Shown here piece after piece: positions 46,576 to 57,266 of a stretch of 64,000 nucleotides of DNA. The notes under the pieces are model-generated. The model ran no database searches. It was not told the DNA's origin and was given only the letters and a program-made list of their open reading frames with translations. Origin of the DNA: Liolophura sinensis. Lineage: Eukaryota > Mollusca > Polyplacophora > Chitonida > Chitonidae. Within the stretch, counting starts at the first letter, position 1. Each line of letters opens with the position of its first letter. The stretch covers positions 22,581,704 through 22,645,703 of the forward strand of contig NC_088304.1 in NCBI RefSeq assembly GCF_032854445.1. Reading direction: 5' to 3'. A program made the translations under genes and the position numbers.

Positions 46576-47734
46576 ACGATTCTTTTTCCATGCAGGAGGT
46601 ATAATGTTTTTCCCTAGTTAGGCTACTGCTGGTGATGGACAAATTTTCCTGTATAATGACAGACGACCTCCTGAGATCAACAAAAACCTCAGGCAATGTA
46701 CAATTACCATTAACTATGTAAGTGGAGCAAAGCCAATAAAATGTAAATTCTCACAAATGACAGCTTGCTGCAGATACAGTTTACACAAGTGCCAAACCAG
46801 CCATGCTGTAACCATTACACACGCCGGCACCCAACCTTTACCCAAGCAAACATAAAGTTCACCAAGTGAGCGTTACAACTCCCTCACAACAATAATTTGC
46901 AATACATAATGGTAACATGCATGTGTATGTATAAACCCAGTTTACCCTTTACATTAGCTACACCATAAACTTAAATTTTAGTACTATGGATTAAAAACTT
47001 CACACTACAACTGCACTCTTAATGGCACTAAATGTCATAAAATATTACTTTTGGAGCTGATACAAGCATTTCTCCAATGGGACATTGTGTACCCCTTGCT
47101 TCCTAACAAACCTCAAAACACCTTTATCAGATCAGCAGAGTTTGCAGATTCATGCAAATGTACAAAATTAGTCACTGGGGAAATTCCAGCTTTATTACTG
47201 CACCTGGTTACTTGTCTTGCTGACAGAGCAGTACAACATGACGCTTGAATTCCCTGCATCTCCTCTGTCAAGATCAGCTGGACATTTTCCGTATGATGTA
47301 CAACTCTACGTGTATGGTAATGCACAGTACTCGATTCCACTGTCCAAAAAGCGATGAGTAACCAAAGGTTTGAATCCTACATGTGCTCCTTTGACATGAT
47401 CGCAGATTCCACAAAACCAGCTTTGATTTAAGTCAGAATGTGAAATATGATTTCAGAGCATATTTTCAAGCTCTGTAAATTAAATCTTGACCACCTCATC
47501 AATGTTATCTTCAGACAAACGTGTAACGAAATTCTGAAACCATGAACTAAGCATTGTGACAACATTTTAAATTTTGACTTAAGCCTGACACTTTAATACT
47601 GGTGAGGTGTAAAATAGGAAATAATTTTTTAGAATAGTGCAAAACAATGCATGCGGATCATGACTTCAGTTCAAAAATCTCAAAGATTAACACCAGGCAT
47701 GTTTCAAACATTTCAAATTCAAGTATATATTTTG

Positions 47735-47896
47735 TTTTATTTTATTTCCGCTGTACTCAAGCATATTTCACTTATATTAGGGAGGCCAGTATTGTGGTGG
47801 GAGGAAACCCAAAACCATCCTGCATGTTGCTGGCAGACCTTCCCATGTACGACCAGAAACCAAGCCAGCATGAGCTGCATTAGCGAGAGGCTCCCA
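47735..47896 (-). mobile_element. SINE-A joined to the 26-bp array
   Basis: GTACTCAAGCATATTTCACT, GGCCAGTATTGTGGTGGGAG, TGTTGCTGGCAGACCTTCCC, AAGCCAGCATGAGCTGCATT. The head ends GAGAGGCTCCCAGG, exactly where the CCAGGTATGTC array begins. Confidence 0.9.
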
Positions 47897-48812
47897 GGTA
47901 TGTCTAATTCAGATAAACCCCAGGCATGTCTAATTCAAATAAACCCCAGGTATGTCAAATTCAGATAAACCCCAGGTATGTCTAATTCAGATAAACCCCA
48001 GGTATGTCTAATTCAGATAAACCCCAGGTATGTCCAATTCAGATAAACCCCAGGTATGTCCAATTCAGATACACCCCAGGTATGTCCAATTCAGATAAAC
48101 CCCAGGTATGTCCAATTCAGATAAACCCCAGGTATGTCCAATTCAGATAAACCCCAGGTATGTCCAATTCAGATAAACCCCAGGTATGTCCAATTCAGAT
48201 ACACCCCAGGTGTATCCAATTCAGATACACCCAAGGTGTGTCCAATTCAGATAAACACCAGGTATGTCCAATTTAGATAAACCCCAGGTATGTCCAATTC
48301 AGATAAACCCCAGGTATGTCTAATTCAGATGAACCCCAGGTATGTCTAATTCAGATAAACCCCAGGTATGTCTAATTCAGATAAACCCCAGGTACATGTA
48401 TGTCTAATTCAGATAAACCCCAAGTATGTCCAATTCAGATAAACCCCAGGTATGTCTAATTCAAATAAACCCCAGGTATGTCCAATTCAGATAAACCCCA
48501 GGTATGTCCAATTCAGATAAACCCCAGGTATGTCTAATTCAGATGAACCCCAGGTATGTCCAATTCAGATACACCCCAGGTATGTCTAATTCAAATAAAC
48601 CCCAGGTATGTCCAAATTTAGATAAACCCCAGGTATGTCCAATTCAGATAAACCCCAGGTATGTCTAATTCAGATAAACCCCAGGTATGTCTAATTCAGA
48701 TAAACCCCAGGTATGTCTAATTCTGATAAACCCCAGATATGTTCAATTCAGACAAACTCCAGATATGTTCAATTCAGATAAACTCCAGGTATGTCCAATT
48801 CAGATAAACCAT
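47897..48812. repeat. Tandem array, 26-bp unit (about 35 copies)
   Basis: The unit is GTATGTCTAATTCAGATA followed by AACCCCAG, with TCC/TCT and minor variants. One copy carries an extra GTACAT. Confidence 0.96.
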
Positions 48813-49509
48813 GAAGAACATAACACGGACTGCATTGATTAAGACGTCTTGGATACGTTTATTTTACCCTACACTTTCTTAAGATGTCGCCATCACTCAC
48901 GCACCTTCCTAAGATCTCCTTCACCTTCGCCTCACCTGTCAGATTCTACCTCCTCTTGCAAGACACACATACCTTTCACCAGACACCCACGCAATATCTT
49001 TCAGTGCGAAGAACTCTGCTACTGTAGCTTCTACTTAACCTGGTTTACATGTACTCTACACAGAACACTTTCCTCATTTTCATTTTCTCTGTTTTCATTT
49101 CCTATTTTTTGTTTTCTTCTACCAACATAATAACCATTTGGTAACAGTTGCTGAAGATTAATGTTTTATTTCAAAATCTATGACGTTGTGTTTGAGAGTA
49201 ATCTTGCACTGAAGTGTTTCTTTTTATTGTCGCACTTAAAAAAGGAACCAAAACATATGTTGGATGATATCGGGGCGTGACTGACTGGCTGGGGAATCCT
49301 GGCGAGCAGGCACCCTGTGGTTTTCTCCTTAATCTACCATGAAAACCAGCCTATGAAGCAGAACCCAAAGCTGCCACCACAACTTACCAACAGGCAAGCT
49401 TCAATAATATTTACCTCGGGCAATCTAGGTCATGGCTCTAAATATCTGGGGGAAGATAAACCATAGTGACCTGACCCTGTTGTCCCACTTCAAATGTCTT
49501 CATGTACAC

Positions 49510-50165
49510 ATGTAAAACAATGTGGTGGCTTCACAACTGTTCAACAATGCACATATGTAAAACAATGTTTTGGCTTAACATCTGTAACAATTTACACATG
49601 TAAAACAACATGGGGCTACACAGTTGTAACACTGTGCACATGTCAAACAACATGAAGGCTTCACAACTGTGTAACAATGCATATATGTAAAACAAAGTTT
49701 TGGCTTAACATCTGTAACAATTTACACATGTAAAACAACATGGGAGCTACACAGTTGTAACAATGTACACATGTCAAACAACATGAAGGCTTCACAACTG
49801 TGTAACAATGCACATATGTAAAACAAAGTTTTGGGTTAACATCTGTAACAATTTACACATGTAAAACAACATGGGGACTACACAGTTGTAACATTGTACA
49901 CATGTCAAACAACATGAAGGCTTCACAACTGTTCAACAATGCACACATGTAAAACAATGTTTTGGCCTAACATCTGTAACAATGCACACAAGTAAAAAAA
50001 AACATGAGGGCTACACAGTTGTAACAATGTACACATGTAAAACAACATGAGTGCTTCACAACTGTAACAATGTACACATGTAAAACAACATGATTGCTTC
50101 ACAACTGTAACAATGTACACATGTAAAACAATAGTGGGGCTTTACAACTGCATCAAAGTATACTT
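49510..50165. repeat. Tandem array, about 43-bp unit
   Basis: TTCACAACTGTAACAATGTA, CACATGTAAAACAACATGAG. Units alternate with TTTTGGCTTAACATCTGTAA and GGGGCTACACAGTTGTAACA types, giving a higher-order period of about 120-125 bp in the first half. Confidence 0.9.
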
Positions 50166-50578
50166 GTACAACAAGAAAGGACATACATGTACTGTATAAC
50201 GCATATGATACGTCACAATAAAAACTTGGAAATGAACAACTCTTCCAAGCTTTGTCTTCCTTGACTTTCATATTCAGTAAATACTTATTCTGTTGTTGTT
50301 GTCTCACAGTAATCAGTGCAGTAATGAGGAACACGTTGTTCAGCAAACAAATCTGCGATTAAAAATTCGCACAAAGCACGGTTTGGAAACGCTGGAAGAA
50401 AACTTCACACGGGAAATCATAGTAAAATTTATCTTTTACCACTTGATGCTGTAACAAGAATTAGAGACATACAGCATTTTTTTAGGACAGTAAATCAGGT
50501 AAAACTTGACTACAATTACACATCAATGGATGAAAGTGGGTTTTAACACCTATTTATCTTTCACAAGAGTATGACATT

Positions 50579-50606
50579 AAACCCCAAGCACTCACTCCCT
50601 CACTCT
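50579..50606 (+). mobile_element. SINE-B tail-only fragment
   Basis: TAAACCCCAAGCACTCACTC, the last bases of SINE-B. Confidence 0.5.
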
Positions 50607-51460
50607 TTCACAAGAACAATATTAAGGGTATTCAAACATCATTATGCAGTATTCTACTTATCATTTATACTAAATTTTATACCATTAAGATTTTATATTA
50701 ATAATGTCCTAGAATATTTGCCATAGAATATTCTGCAGAGTTTGTTTCATTAACAGTAGGGAGTTAGAATACCAGAGAAAAATACACAAATAAATGATTA
50801 CTAGTTTATAATGGTTGTCTGTATTTGTTTATCAAAATAAAAGTCTAGCAAAGAATTAAATTTCATACACAAGTGAAAGTTCTAGCATGCACACACTATA
50901 ATTTAAGTATAAAAGGAAATGATGAAAGGGGGCAATAATGTACACAAAAATAGATTGATGGAAATCTTTAGACAGCATTGTGTGAATATGGTGATAGCAA
51001 AACACAAACTGAGTTCATGTGATTTCCCCGTGGCATACTTCATCATCATACTGACTGTATTTGTCAGATAACCGTTCAATGTGATAATATCACAGAATGC
51101 ATGTACTGTGTTGTAACAGCCAGACGTGTCAGCAAAACAGCACTACTGAGTATGTCTGGATGGACGGCCACAGAAACTATATTGGGGTGGGGGTGGGGGA
51201 GGGGTGGTTGGGGTGTGAAGGCTTTAGATAAAAACAGCTTTCTAACTTTTTTTTTTTAAACTTTCTAATTTCCAACAACAGATAGAAGACGTAACTACTC
51301 CAACAATACTTGTTCTCTTAGTCAACAAGAAATAACTATTGCTAACAAAACTTGCTTTTTCAAGCACCTGCAAAATGGTTGAAAACTGGGTATACATGTA
51401 CGTGCATGTAGTACAATTAGTACAACTGTACACGAACCTTAAATAAATAAAAATATCATC

Positions 51461-51655
51461 TATGACTAACCTGCCCATTTGTCCTGATTCTGAGAGTTCT
51501 GTTGAGTTTAGAAAGGTGTCCTGAGGTTTGCTAGGAACATGGAATGATACTCTACTTGATAATTGTAAGTTTCAGCACCAAAAATAAAATTTTGTAACAT
51601 TTATTTGCCTCCAGAAGGGCACTTCTATGGGCGAAATTTTAGGTCATTTAAAGTA
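51461..51655 (+). mobile_element. MITE-3 copy
   Basis: TCCTGATTCTGAGAGTTCTG, ATGATACTCTACTTGATAAT, AACATTTATTTGCCTCCAGA, GAAATTTTAGGTCATTTAAA; co-linear with the reverse complement of 55996-56230. Confidence 0.78.
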
Positions 51656-51743
51656 TTTCTGGTCATTCATACTGCTGTCTATATGAATACCTGGGAAATC
51701 AGAATGTTTACATATGTACATGTATGCTTGGGGTATTACCTCG

Positions 51744-52030
51744 TACTTATCTGTCAGTCAGTCATATCTGCCAGTCATATGACGCCGAGGAGTCATTAGG
51801 TCTGAGTACATATATTGTGTCTTCTTGTGGCAAAGCAAGTCAGTGCCACCAAAGTGCTGCCGTCACAGAAGTATCATGCCAAAGATACCAGGCATGACAA
51901 TCCAACTAGTCCCATTACACTGACACTGGGCCAACCAGTCCTGTTTCCTTGTTCCAGCCTCGCCGTGCTGAGCATCAAGCGAGGCAGTACCAAGTCTTTG
52001 GTATGCCCCAACCAGGGATTGTGGGAATCA
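51744..52030 (-). mobile_element. SINE-C (relative of SINE-B)
   Basis: CAGTCATATGACGCCGAGGA, GTCTTCTTGTGGCAAAGCAA, CAAAGTGCTGCCGTCACAGA, CTGGGCCAACCAGTCCTGTT, TCAAGCGAGGCAGTACCAAG and CCCAACCAGGGATTGTGG, the last resembling a reversed tRNA box B. It shares the CAGTCATATGACG segment with SINE-B. Confidence 0.75.
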
Positions 52031-52636
52031 GAATAAACCTGACATGTTGTCATGTCTGTGAGGCCATTTCCAAGCGCTCACCTGCTCCATGAGTTTGCCT
52101 TCTCTTACCCATGACAAAATGATCATCCACCCACGCTAGTAGAGTTTGGAAATGTCACCGCCAATTAATGTCGAGCTTTAATATATCTAGAAAGTCAGCC
52201 GATTTTACATGAAAGTTTAAGGCCAAGTTCAGATTTTAGTAGGTGGGTAAAGACAGGCACTGGCTCTTCAGATCAAATGACAGGAATAAATCAGTCAATG
52301 ACACCAAAACCAGGTCAGCATGCACCCTACCAAGTTTGATTCATTTCTAGGAAGTCAACAAAAACCAGGCAAAGGTTGATCCACGAAATATCAAGATTTT
52401 GTCTGATAATACATTGTTCATCAGGCTAACTAAATAAATGAAAATAAATCAACTACACGTAAGGCAAAGGAGACAAATTCTTGACCTTTTACCCAGGTTT
52501 TTTTTTTCATGAAATCAGTATATTAACTTTAGACAAAACTTGTCATAAATCTCCCCATTTGGATCACAACAGTGATCTGTGACTCAAAAATTCATACCAA
52601 AACTATTGTGAGTATTGTAAAATTTATTATATAAAA

Positions 52637-52812
52637 TGAGTTCAAGTCCAGCTCATGCTGGCTTCTTCTCTAGCCGAAAGTGGGAAGGTCTGCCAACCTG
52701 TGGATGGTCGTGGGTTTCTTCGCTTTCCTCCCACCATAATGCTGGCCGCTGTTGAATAAGTGTATAAGTGAGTATGGCGTAAAAACAACAATCAAATAAA
52801 TAAATAAATAAA
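52637..52812 (+). mobile_element. SINE-A, 5'-truncated, 12-bp perfect target-site duplication
   Basis: Starts inside the head (GAGTTCAAGTCCAGCTCATG), continues GCCAACCTGTGGATGGTCGT, TTTCCTCCCACCATAATGCT and AATCAAATAAATAAATAAAT. Flanked by TATTATATAAAA at 52625-52636 and 52813-52824. Confidence 0.95.
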
Positions 52813-53053
52813 TATTATATAAAAAGCTTGTCAGTAAAACACAATATCCTGAAAACAATCCTGAAAGTGTCCATCAAAATTCACAAGTTATAGCACGTAC
52901 AACAGATCGCACATTTCAGCACGTCCTTCATGTACTTGACATGGAAAGACTTGGGATTACAAATGTAAACTGGAATCTCTCTGTATATGTACACTAGATC
53001 TGTATTACAACCTTGCTGGAACTCTCCAGATAAAAGTATTTGAACTTTGAGAA

Positions 53054-53640
53054 AATTATAACTCAACCGCATTACAAAATTGCTGGAACTGTGTATTCAA
53101 ACTGTTCTGGAACTGTGGGAGAACCCTCCTGGAACTGTGTTACAGCCTTCCTTGAACTGTTAAAGCCTAGCTGGAACTGTGTTATAACCTTCCTTGAACT
53201 GTATATCATTCCATGAAATGTTACAGCCTAGCTGGAACTGTGTTACAACCTTCCTTGAACTGTATTATATCCTTCCATGAAATGTTACAGCCTTGCTGGA
53301 ACTGTGTTACAACCTTCCTTGAACTGTATCATATACTTCCATGAACTGTTTCAGCCTTGCTGGAACTGTGTTACAACCTTCCTTGAACTGTATCATATAC
53401 TTCCATGAACTGTTACAGCCTTGCTGGAACTGTGTTACAACCTTCCTTGAACTGTATTATATACTTCCATGAACTGTTACAGCCTTGCTGGAACTGTGTT
53501 ACAACCTTCCTTGAACTGTATTATATTCTTCCATGAACTGTTACAGGCCAGCTGGAACTGTGTTTATAACATTCCTTGAACTGTGTCATAACCTTCCTTG
53601 AACTGTTACAACCATGTTGGAACTGTGCTACAATGTTACT
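53054..53640. repeat. Tandem array, about 64-bp unit (8-9 copies)
   Basis: The unit contains TTGCTGGAACTGTGTTACAA, CCTTCCTTGAACTGTATTAT and CTTCCATGAACTGTTACAGC, itself built of related CTGGAACTGT/CTTGAACTGT/CATGAACTGT sub-repeats. Confidence 0.93.
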
Positions 53641-54839
53641 GGAATTTATAATAACAGCATGGCAGTCGGACATGAGAATGGTCATGGCAACTGCCATCTT
53701 GTTGGCCTGGCCCCAAATGCCTCCACGCACTACATACATGTACATGTATATAGTTCATACTGTACACCCTTGGCACCCCAACCGCAGGTTTGATTCCTTG
53801 TTACCATGCATCCATTAAGCCGTCCATAGAACAAGATAAACTGATGTAGAGAAGACGGCTTAGGGTCAGACTTAGGGTCGACTGCTGATCGTTCTACTTG
53901 GCAGGTCTCAAGCATTCAATGCAGTTCCCAAGCCCACTCCTGCGCTTCCTGATTGATACAGTTAACCAGTTTTGGCCCAGCGCAGTTTGCTTATTCAATG
54001 AATGCTCGCTGATCTCTGCTCAGGCTAGCATCCCAGACACAAACTATTCCTCAAAGTAAACCTGTTTTTGCGCAGCGACAAACAATGTTGCGAAAGAGTT
54101 TGCTATTGATTTAATGCAAAGTCGTCAACTGTCTTCTCTCTCCAGCAACTGGAGATCTGTTTTGCAATCAACTGAAAGGCGCAAGCTAGGTGGGGTCTGA
54201 CAGCGTTAAAGACCCAGGGATGGGACAGCGCTGACAATCGAAGTCCTGACTCTCTTCAAGACCAGACAGATGACCCACAGCAGTACGTTATGTAATCAAT
54301 GAGTTTGCCCATTTTATGACTGAACACCAGCGACACAGTTTCTATGAACTGACCGATTGAACAGATGGACTGGGCCAATGAAATTACTAATGCTTTTAGA
54401 TCCATGGAGAAGCTGATGCATACAGATATTCGCTAACGAGCAAACTGGACAACCCATGATCACAAAATTCCTTTTAAATATACAACTTTACTCTCCAATA
54501 TTGCCCATGTATTAAACACTGACCTACAATATATATCTATACATCCGATTTAACATCAAGTTTCGGCATAGCAGAGATACTGCTCATGGCCAATCAAACT
54601 GGCCTGGATTCACTCAAAGAAGCCTGGCTTTCTTGTGCAAGGAGAGCATCTTCTGGTGAAGCCTGTCTGGGATTTTACCCCTAGGGGAAGTAACAAGTGC
54701 TAACCATGTACAAAACCAAAAGAATCACGAGGGCACCAGGGCTGAAAATGATTGGGACAGCCCTTATCAGCTGTGTCGTAACAATTCATAATGACAATAA
54801 AACTGTATATATACACTTTTTTGGGTGTTGTTTAACTAT

Positions 54840-54862
54840 TTTGTGGGGGGGTGGGGGGGGCA
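54840..54862. repeat. Poly-G tract
   Basis: Runs of seven or eight G separated by one or two bases; potentially G-quadruplex forming on the plus strand. Confidence 0.6.
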
Positions 54863-55494
54863 GGGTAAGATGTCAAAACAGAAGCTGACAACATTTTAGA
54901 AAATATTTTTTTCACTGGAGTACTATCAACATTTATGAGCTTTGCATCAAGGAAAAAAAGACAGCAATGAAACTGCTTCAGTGGGTATTTTACATTTAGA
55001 AAATCATTTTTAATTAATTAATATAAACATTTGCTGCGGACAAAAATTAAACTGATTTGGCCTTAATCTACTGTGGCCGTATTGAGCACTTCCACCAGTG
55101 TCAAGTCTAAGGGACACAAAGTAATTACTAAATGGCCGACTTTATGGAGTGCGGATCTTCAGATGTTCCCCTAGTTTTATCAATGCTGCCAGAGATTCCA
55201 ACAGACGAACGTCAACACCAAATAGGCCATCCCCTTCCTATGATGGAAATAGCACTCTTTTTTTTTTTCAACTAAAATCTCCTAGAATAGAACCTCTCTA
55301 ATATAACAAAAGCGGGTAATCCACTTTTGTAAAATTCAGTAGAGATATAACTTCTGGAAAACGTCAGTGCTGACACTTTGACCAATGGTTGAAAAATTCA
55401 TAACGGTGAAGCTGAGAAATTCTTTAATTTTTTGCTAAAAAATGAACACCTACATGTACATGTATGTATATGACATTTTGTACCTTTCTACTCA

Positions 55495-55500
<6 letters not shown>

Positions 55501-55550
<50 letters not shown>
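55501..55550. repeat. (AT)25 microsatellite
   Basis: An uninterrupted AT dinucleotide run preceded by GTGTGT. Confidence 0.98.
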
Positions 55551-55556
<6 letters not shown>

Positions 55557-55995
55557 CAGATGGTTTCTCTCTATTACCACCTGTGTCTCATAACTTTTTT
55601 AGCCGCAACTCAAGTTCTCACTCGCAGCTTAAATTGTAACCCGCAGAATCAGCTTAAGAGGAGTTCTATATTCACAATACTGGTAAAATGTAAGTGATCT
55701 CTGAAGACCTTGTGTAACACCACCTACATGTATAAAGTACTGTGGACAGCCACACAGGGTGCAAAACTAGTGACCGTAGTAGAATCTCCTGCAACCTTAT
55801 TACTGATGACAATTTTACACGACTTCATCTTGGTAGGTACAAGTATTCCCATTGAGACAGACATAAATTCCAACAACTTCGTGATGTTTACATCGAGGCC
55901 CAAAATCTTATGCCCTATTACTCGTCATATGAAGAAGGCTCACAGGAATCAGAGCAGTAAAGAAACTGTTCAAATCCTTCAGGACCACATTACAT

Positions 55996-56230
55996 ATATA
56001 CCCTAAATGACTTTTGCCCACAGAAGTTCATTTTTATAGACAAATAAATGTCAAAAAATTTTATTTTTGAAGCCGAAACTTAAATTTTTCCAGTAGAATA
56101 TCATCCCGTGTTCAAAAAAAAAAAAAAAAAGAAAAACTCAAAACACATTTCTAAAATCAGTAGAACTCGCAGAATCAAAAAAAATGAGGAAGTTAGTCAT
56201 GGAAGAAATATAGGGTCATTTAGGGTATAT
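55996..56230 (-). mobile_element. MITE-3 with perfect 16-bp terminal inverted repeats
   Basis: ATATACCCTAAATGAC (55996-56011) is the exact reverse complement of GTCATTTAGGGTATAT (56215-56230). The 235-bp element has no coding capacity and contains an A run. It is the best-preserved member and defines the family ends. Confidence 0.9.
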
Positions 56231-56650
56231 TTGATTTGATTTGTTTAAAAGTCTTTTACTCCATACTCAAGAATATTTTGGTCATACAAGGGCTGCCAGC
56301 ATTATGGTTGGAGGAAACCAAGCAGAGACTGAGGAGTGAGTGAGTGAGAGTGCTTGGGGTTTAAGGTCGTACTTTCCAATTTTTCAGTCATATGACGACG
56401 AAGGAATCTTTAGAGTGCATGTAATGTGCCTCCTTGTTGCAGGACAGATTTCCACCGTTCTTTTTACCGAAGGCAAGAAAGCCGCCCCACCTGACCCATT
56501 ATACTGATACCTGTAAACCAGTCAATGCACTATCCCCTTCATGCTGAACGCCAAACGAGGAAGTTACAAATTCCTCTTTTAAGGCCTTACGTGTGACTCG
56601 ACCCGGGATTGCAGAGACTGAGGAAAACCCACAACCAGTTACAGGCAGTC
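56226..56650 (-). mobile_element. SINE-A split by a SINE-B insertion
   Basis: SINE-A left part: CTCAAGAATATTTTGGTCAT, GCTGCCAGCATTATGGTTGG, ending GCAGAGACTGAGGA at 56335. It resumes at 56611 with the same 14 bases and AAACCCACAACCAGTTACAG. Confidence 0.92.
56336..56610 (-). mobile_element. SINE-B nested in SINE-A, 14-bp target-site duplication
   Basis: GTGAGTGAGTGAGAGTGCTT tail, TTTTTCAGTCATATGACGAC, CTCCTTGTTGCAGGACAGAT, CTGAACGCCAAACGAGGAAG, then CGTGTGACTCGACCCGGGAT from the tRNA-derived head. GCAGAGACTGAGGA flanks it at 56322-56335 and 56611-56624. Confidence 0.93.
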
Positions 56651-56774
56651 ATGTATAATTGCAGGGTAAACATAGCAGACTACAAGTGTACATCTACACT
56701 GAGAACAGTCCTAAACAGTCCTAAACGTCCACAAGAACCACACAGATACGTTCTTAACAGGGATTATCACTTAC

Positions 56775-56848
56775 CTCTTCGTAGAACTTCAGCTGAGGTA
56801 CTGGCTCCTCGCACACATTGTTACAGAAATCCTTGAATAGTAGAAATC
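56775..56848 (-). CDS. GRK2: GRK2/3 exon E1 (RH domain, first exon in window)
   Basis: 74 nt, preceded by TTTGCTGCAG and followed by GTAAGT. It begins with the last two bases of a Gly codon (G|GA) and then reads FLLFKDFCNNVCEEPVPQ followed by LKFYEE, 24 full codons ending in phase 0. It matches the vertebrate GRK2 segment around YLLFRDFC...EFYEE in the RGS-homology domain. The next exon begins VKKFEKLE, which continues the family alignment without a gap. The exon is separated from E2 by the longest intron here (25.4 kb). A 16-bp piece of the exon (56825-56840) is repeated upstream in the intron at 56888-56903. The preceding exon, expected to end in a Leu-Gly segment, was not found in 56849-64000. 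Confidence 0.95.
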
Positions 56849-57119
56849 CTGCAGCAAAACAAAAAATACCAAACAGTCTTTTATTAAAGAAATCCTTGAA
56901 TAGGGTACTGAAAAAAGAGTATTCAAAAAAATTTTATTCAGGAATACACACATTGCAAGTATCATGCCACAAGATCAACGCTGGTGTTGAAACACATGGG
57001 CATGTATAGTTTTAATAGCTACACGTATTATAACAAAATCCACTAAAATTCTTATACAGCAATAAATGACAACAGGCATGTATATTGCATTGGGAAAAAC
57101 AGTGCATGCAATTATAGAT

Positions 57120-57266
57120 ATATAAGTGAGAGGGTCGACCAGCAACCTGCGGAAGGCTGAGGGTTTTTTCCCAGGCTCTGCCCGGATTCCTCCCACCATT
57201 ATGCTGGACGCCGTAGTATAAGTGAAATATTCTGGAGTACAGAGTAAAACACCAATCAAATAAATA
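57120..57266 (+). mobile_element. SINE-A, 5'-truncated, 10-bp target-site duplication
   Basis: GACCAGCAACCTGCGGAAGG, TCCTCCCACCATTATGCTGG, GTATAAGTGAAATATTCTGG, ACACCAATCAAATAAAT. Flanked by AATTATAGAT at 57110-57119 and 57267-57276. Confidence 0.92.

Larger units (their letters stand above)
31326..56774 (-). other. Intron between E1 and E2 (25.4 kb)
   Basis: The longest intron. It carries nine tandem arrays (32364, 34704, 35725, 37030, 41917, 46246, 47897, 49510, 53054), MITE-1 (31567, 41634), MITE-3 (38438, 40639, 45626, 51461, 55996), SINE-A, SINE-B and SINE-C copies and an (AT)25 run. Gaps of single-copy sequence over 300 bp (31800-32360, 33580-34385, 35170-35720, 36480-37028, 37871-38437, 38625-39515, 39590-40635, 40855-41630, 43756-45625, 45720-46245, 46580-47730, 48815-49505, 50166-51460, 52035-52635, 53641-55495) contain no recognised exon. 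Confidence 0.85.
2423..56848 (-). other. GRK2: Partial gene: G-protein-coupled receptor kinase, GRK2/3 class (8 internal exons)
   Basis: Eight exons on the minus strand join into one frame of about 260 codons. Known for the family: GRK2/3 is a cytosolic AGC-family Ser/Thr kinase that phosphorylates agonist-bound GPCRs, binds G-alpha-q through its RGS-homology (RH) domain and is recruited to membranes by G-beta-gamma through a PH domain. Seen here: RH-domain exons (FYEEV-KKFEKLES, QFIMKELL, HVQEAL, PYIEEI, FCQWKNLELNIQ) and the kinase N-lobe ([57 protein letters not shown]). Compared from memory with vertebrate GRK2 this covers roughly residues 65-319 of about 689. All introns are GT-AG with compatible phases. 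I could not find the preceding exon(s) or the DLG/APE-loop exon, so both gene ends lie outside. The symbol means the GRK2/GRK3 co-orthologue; the two cannot be separated in an invertebrate. Confidence 0.96.

Noticed and set aside
51815-52036. 73-codon plus ORF with a protein-like appearance
   Set aside because: It lies wholly inside SINE-C, a repeat I recognise by its CAGTCATATGACG segment and reversed box B.
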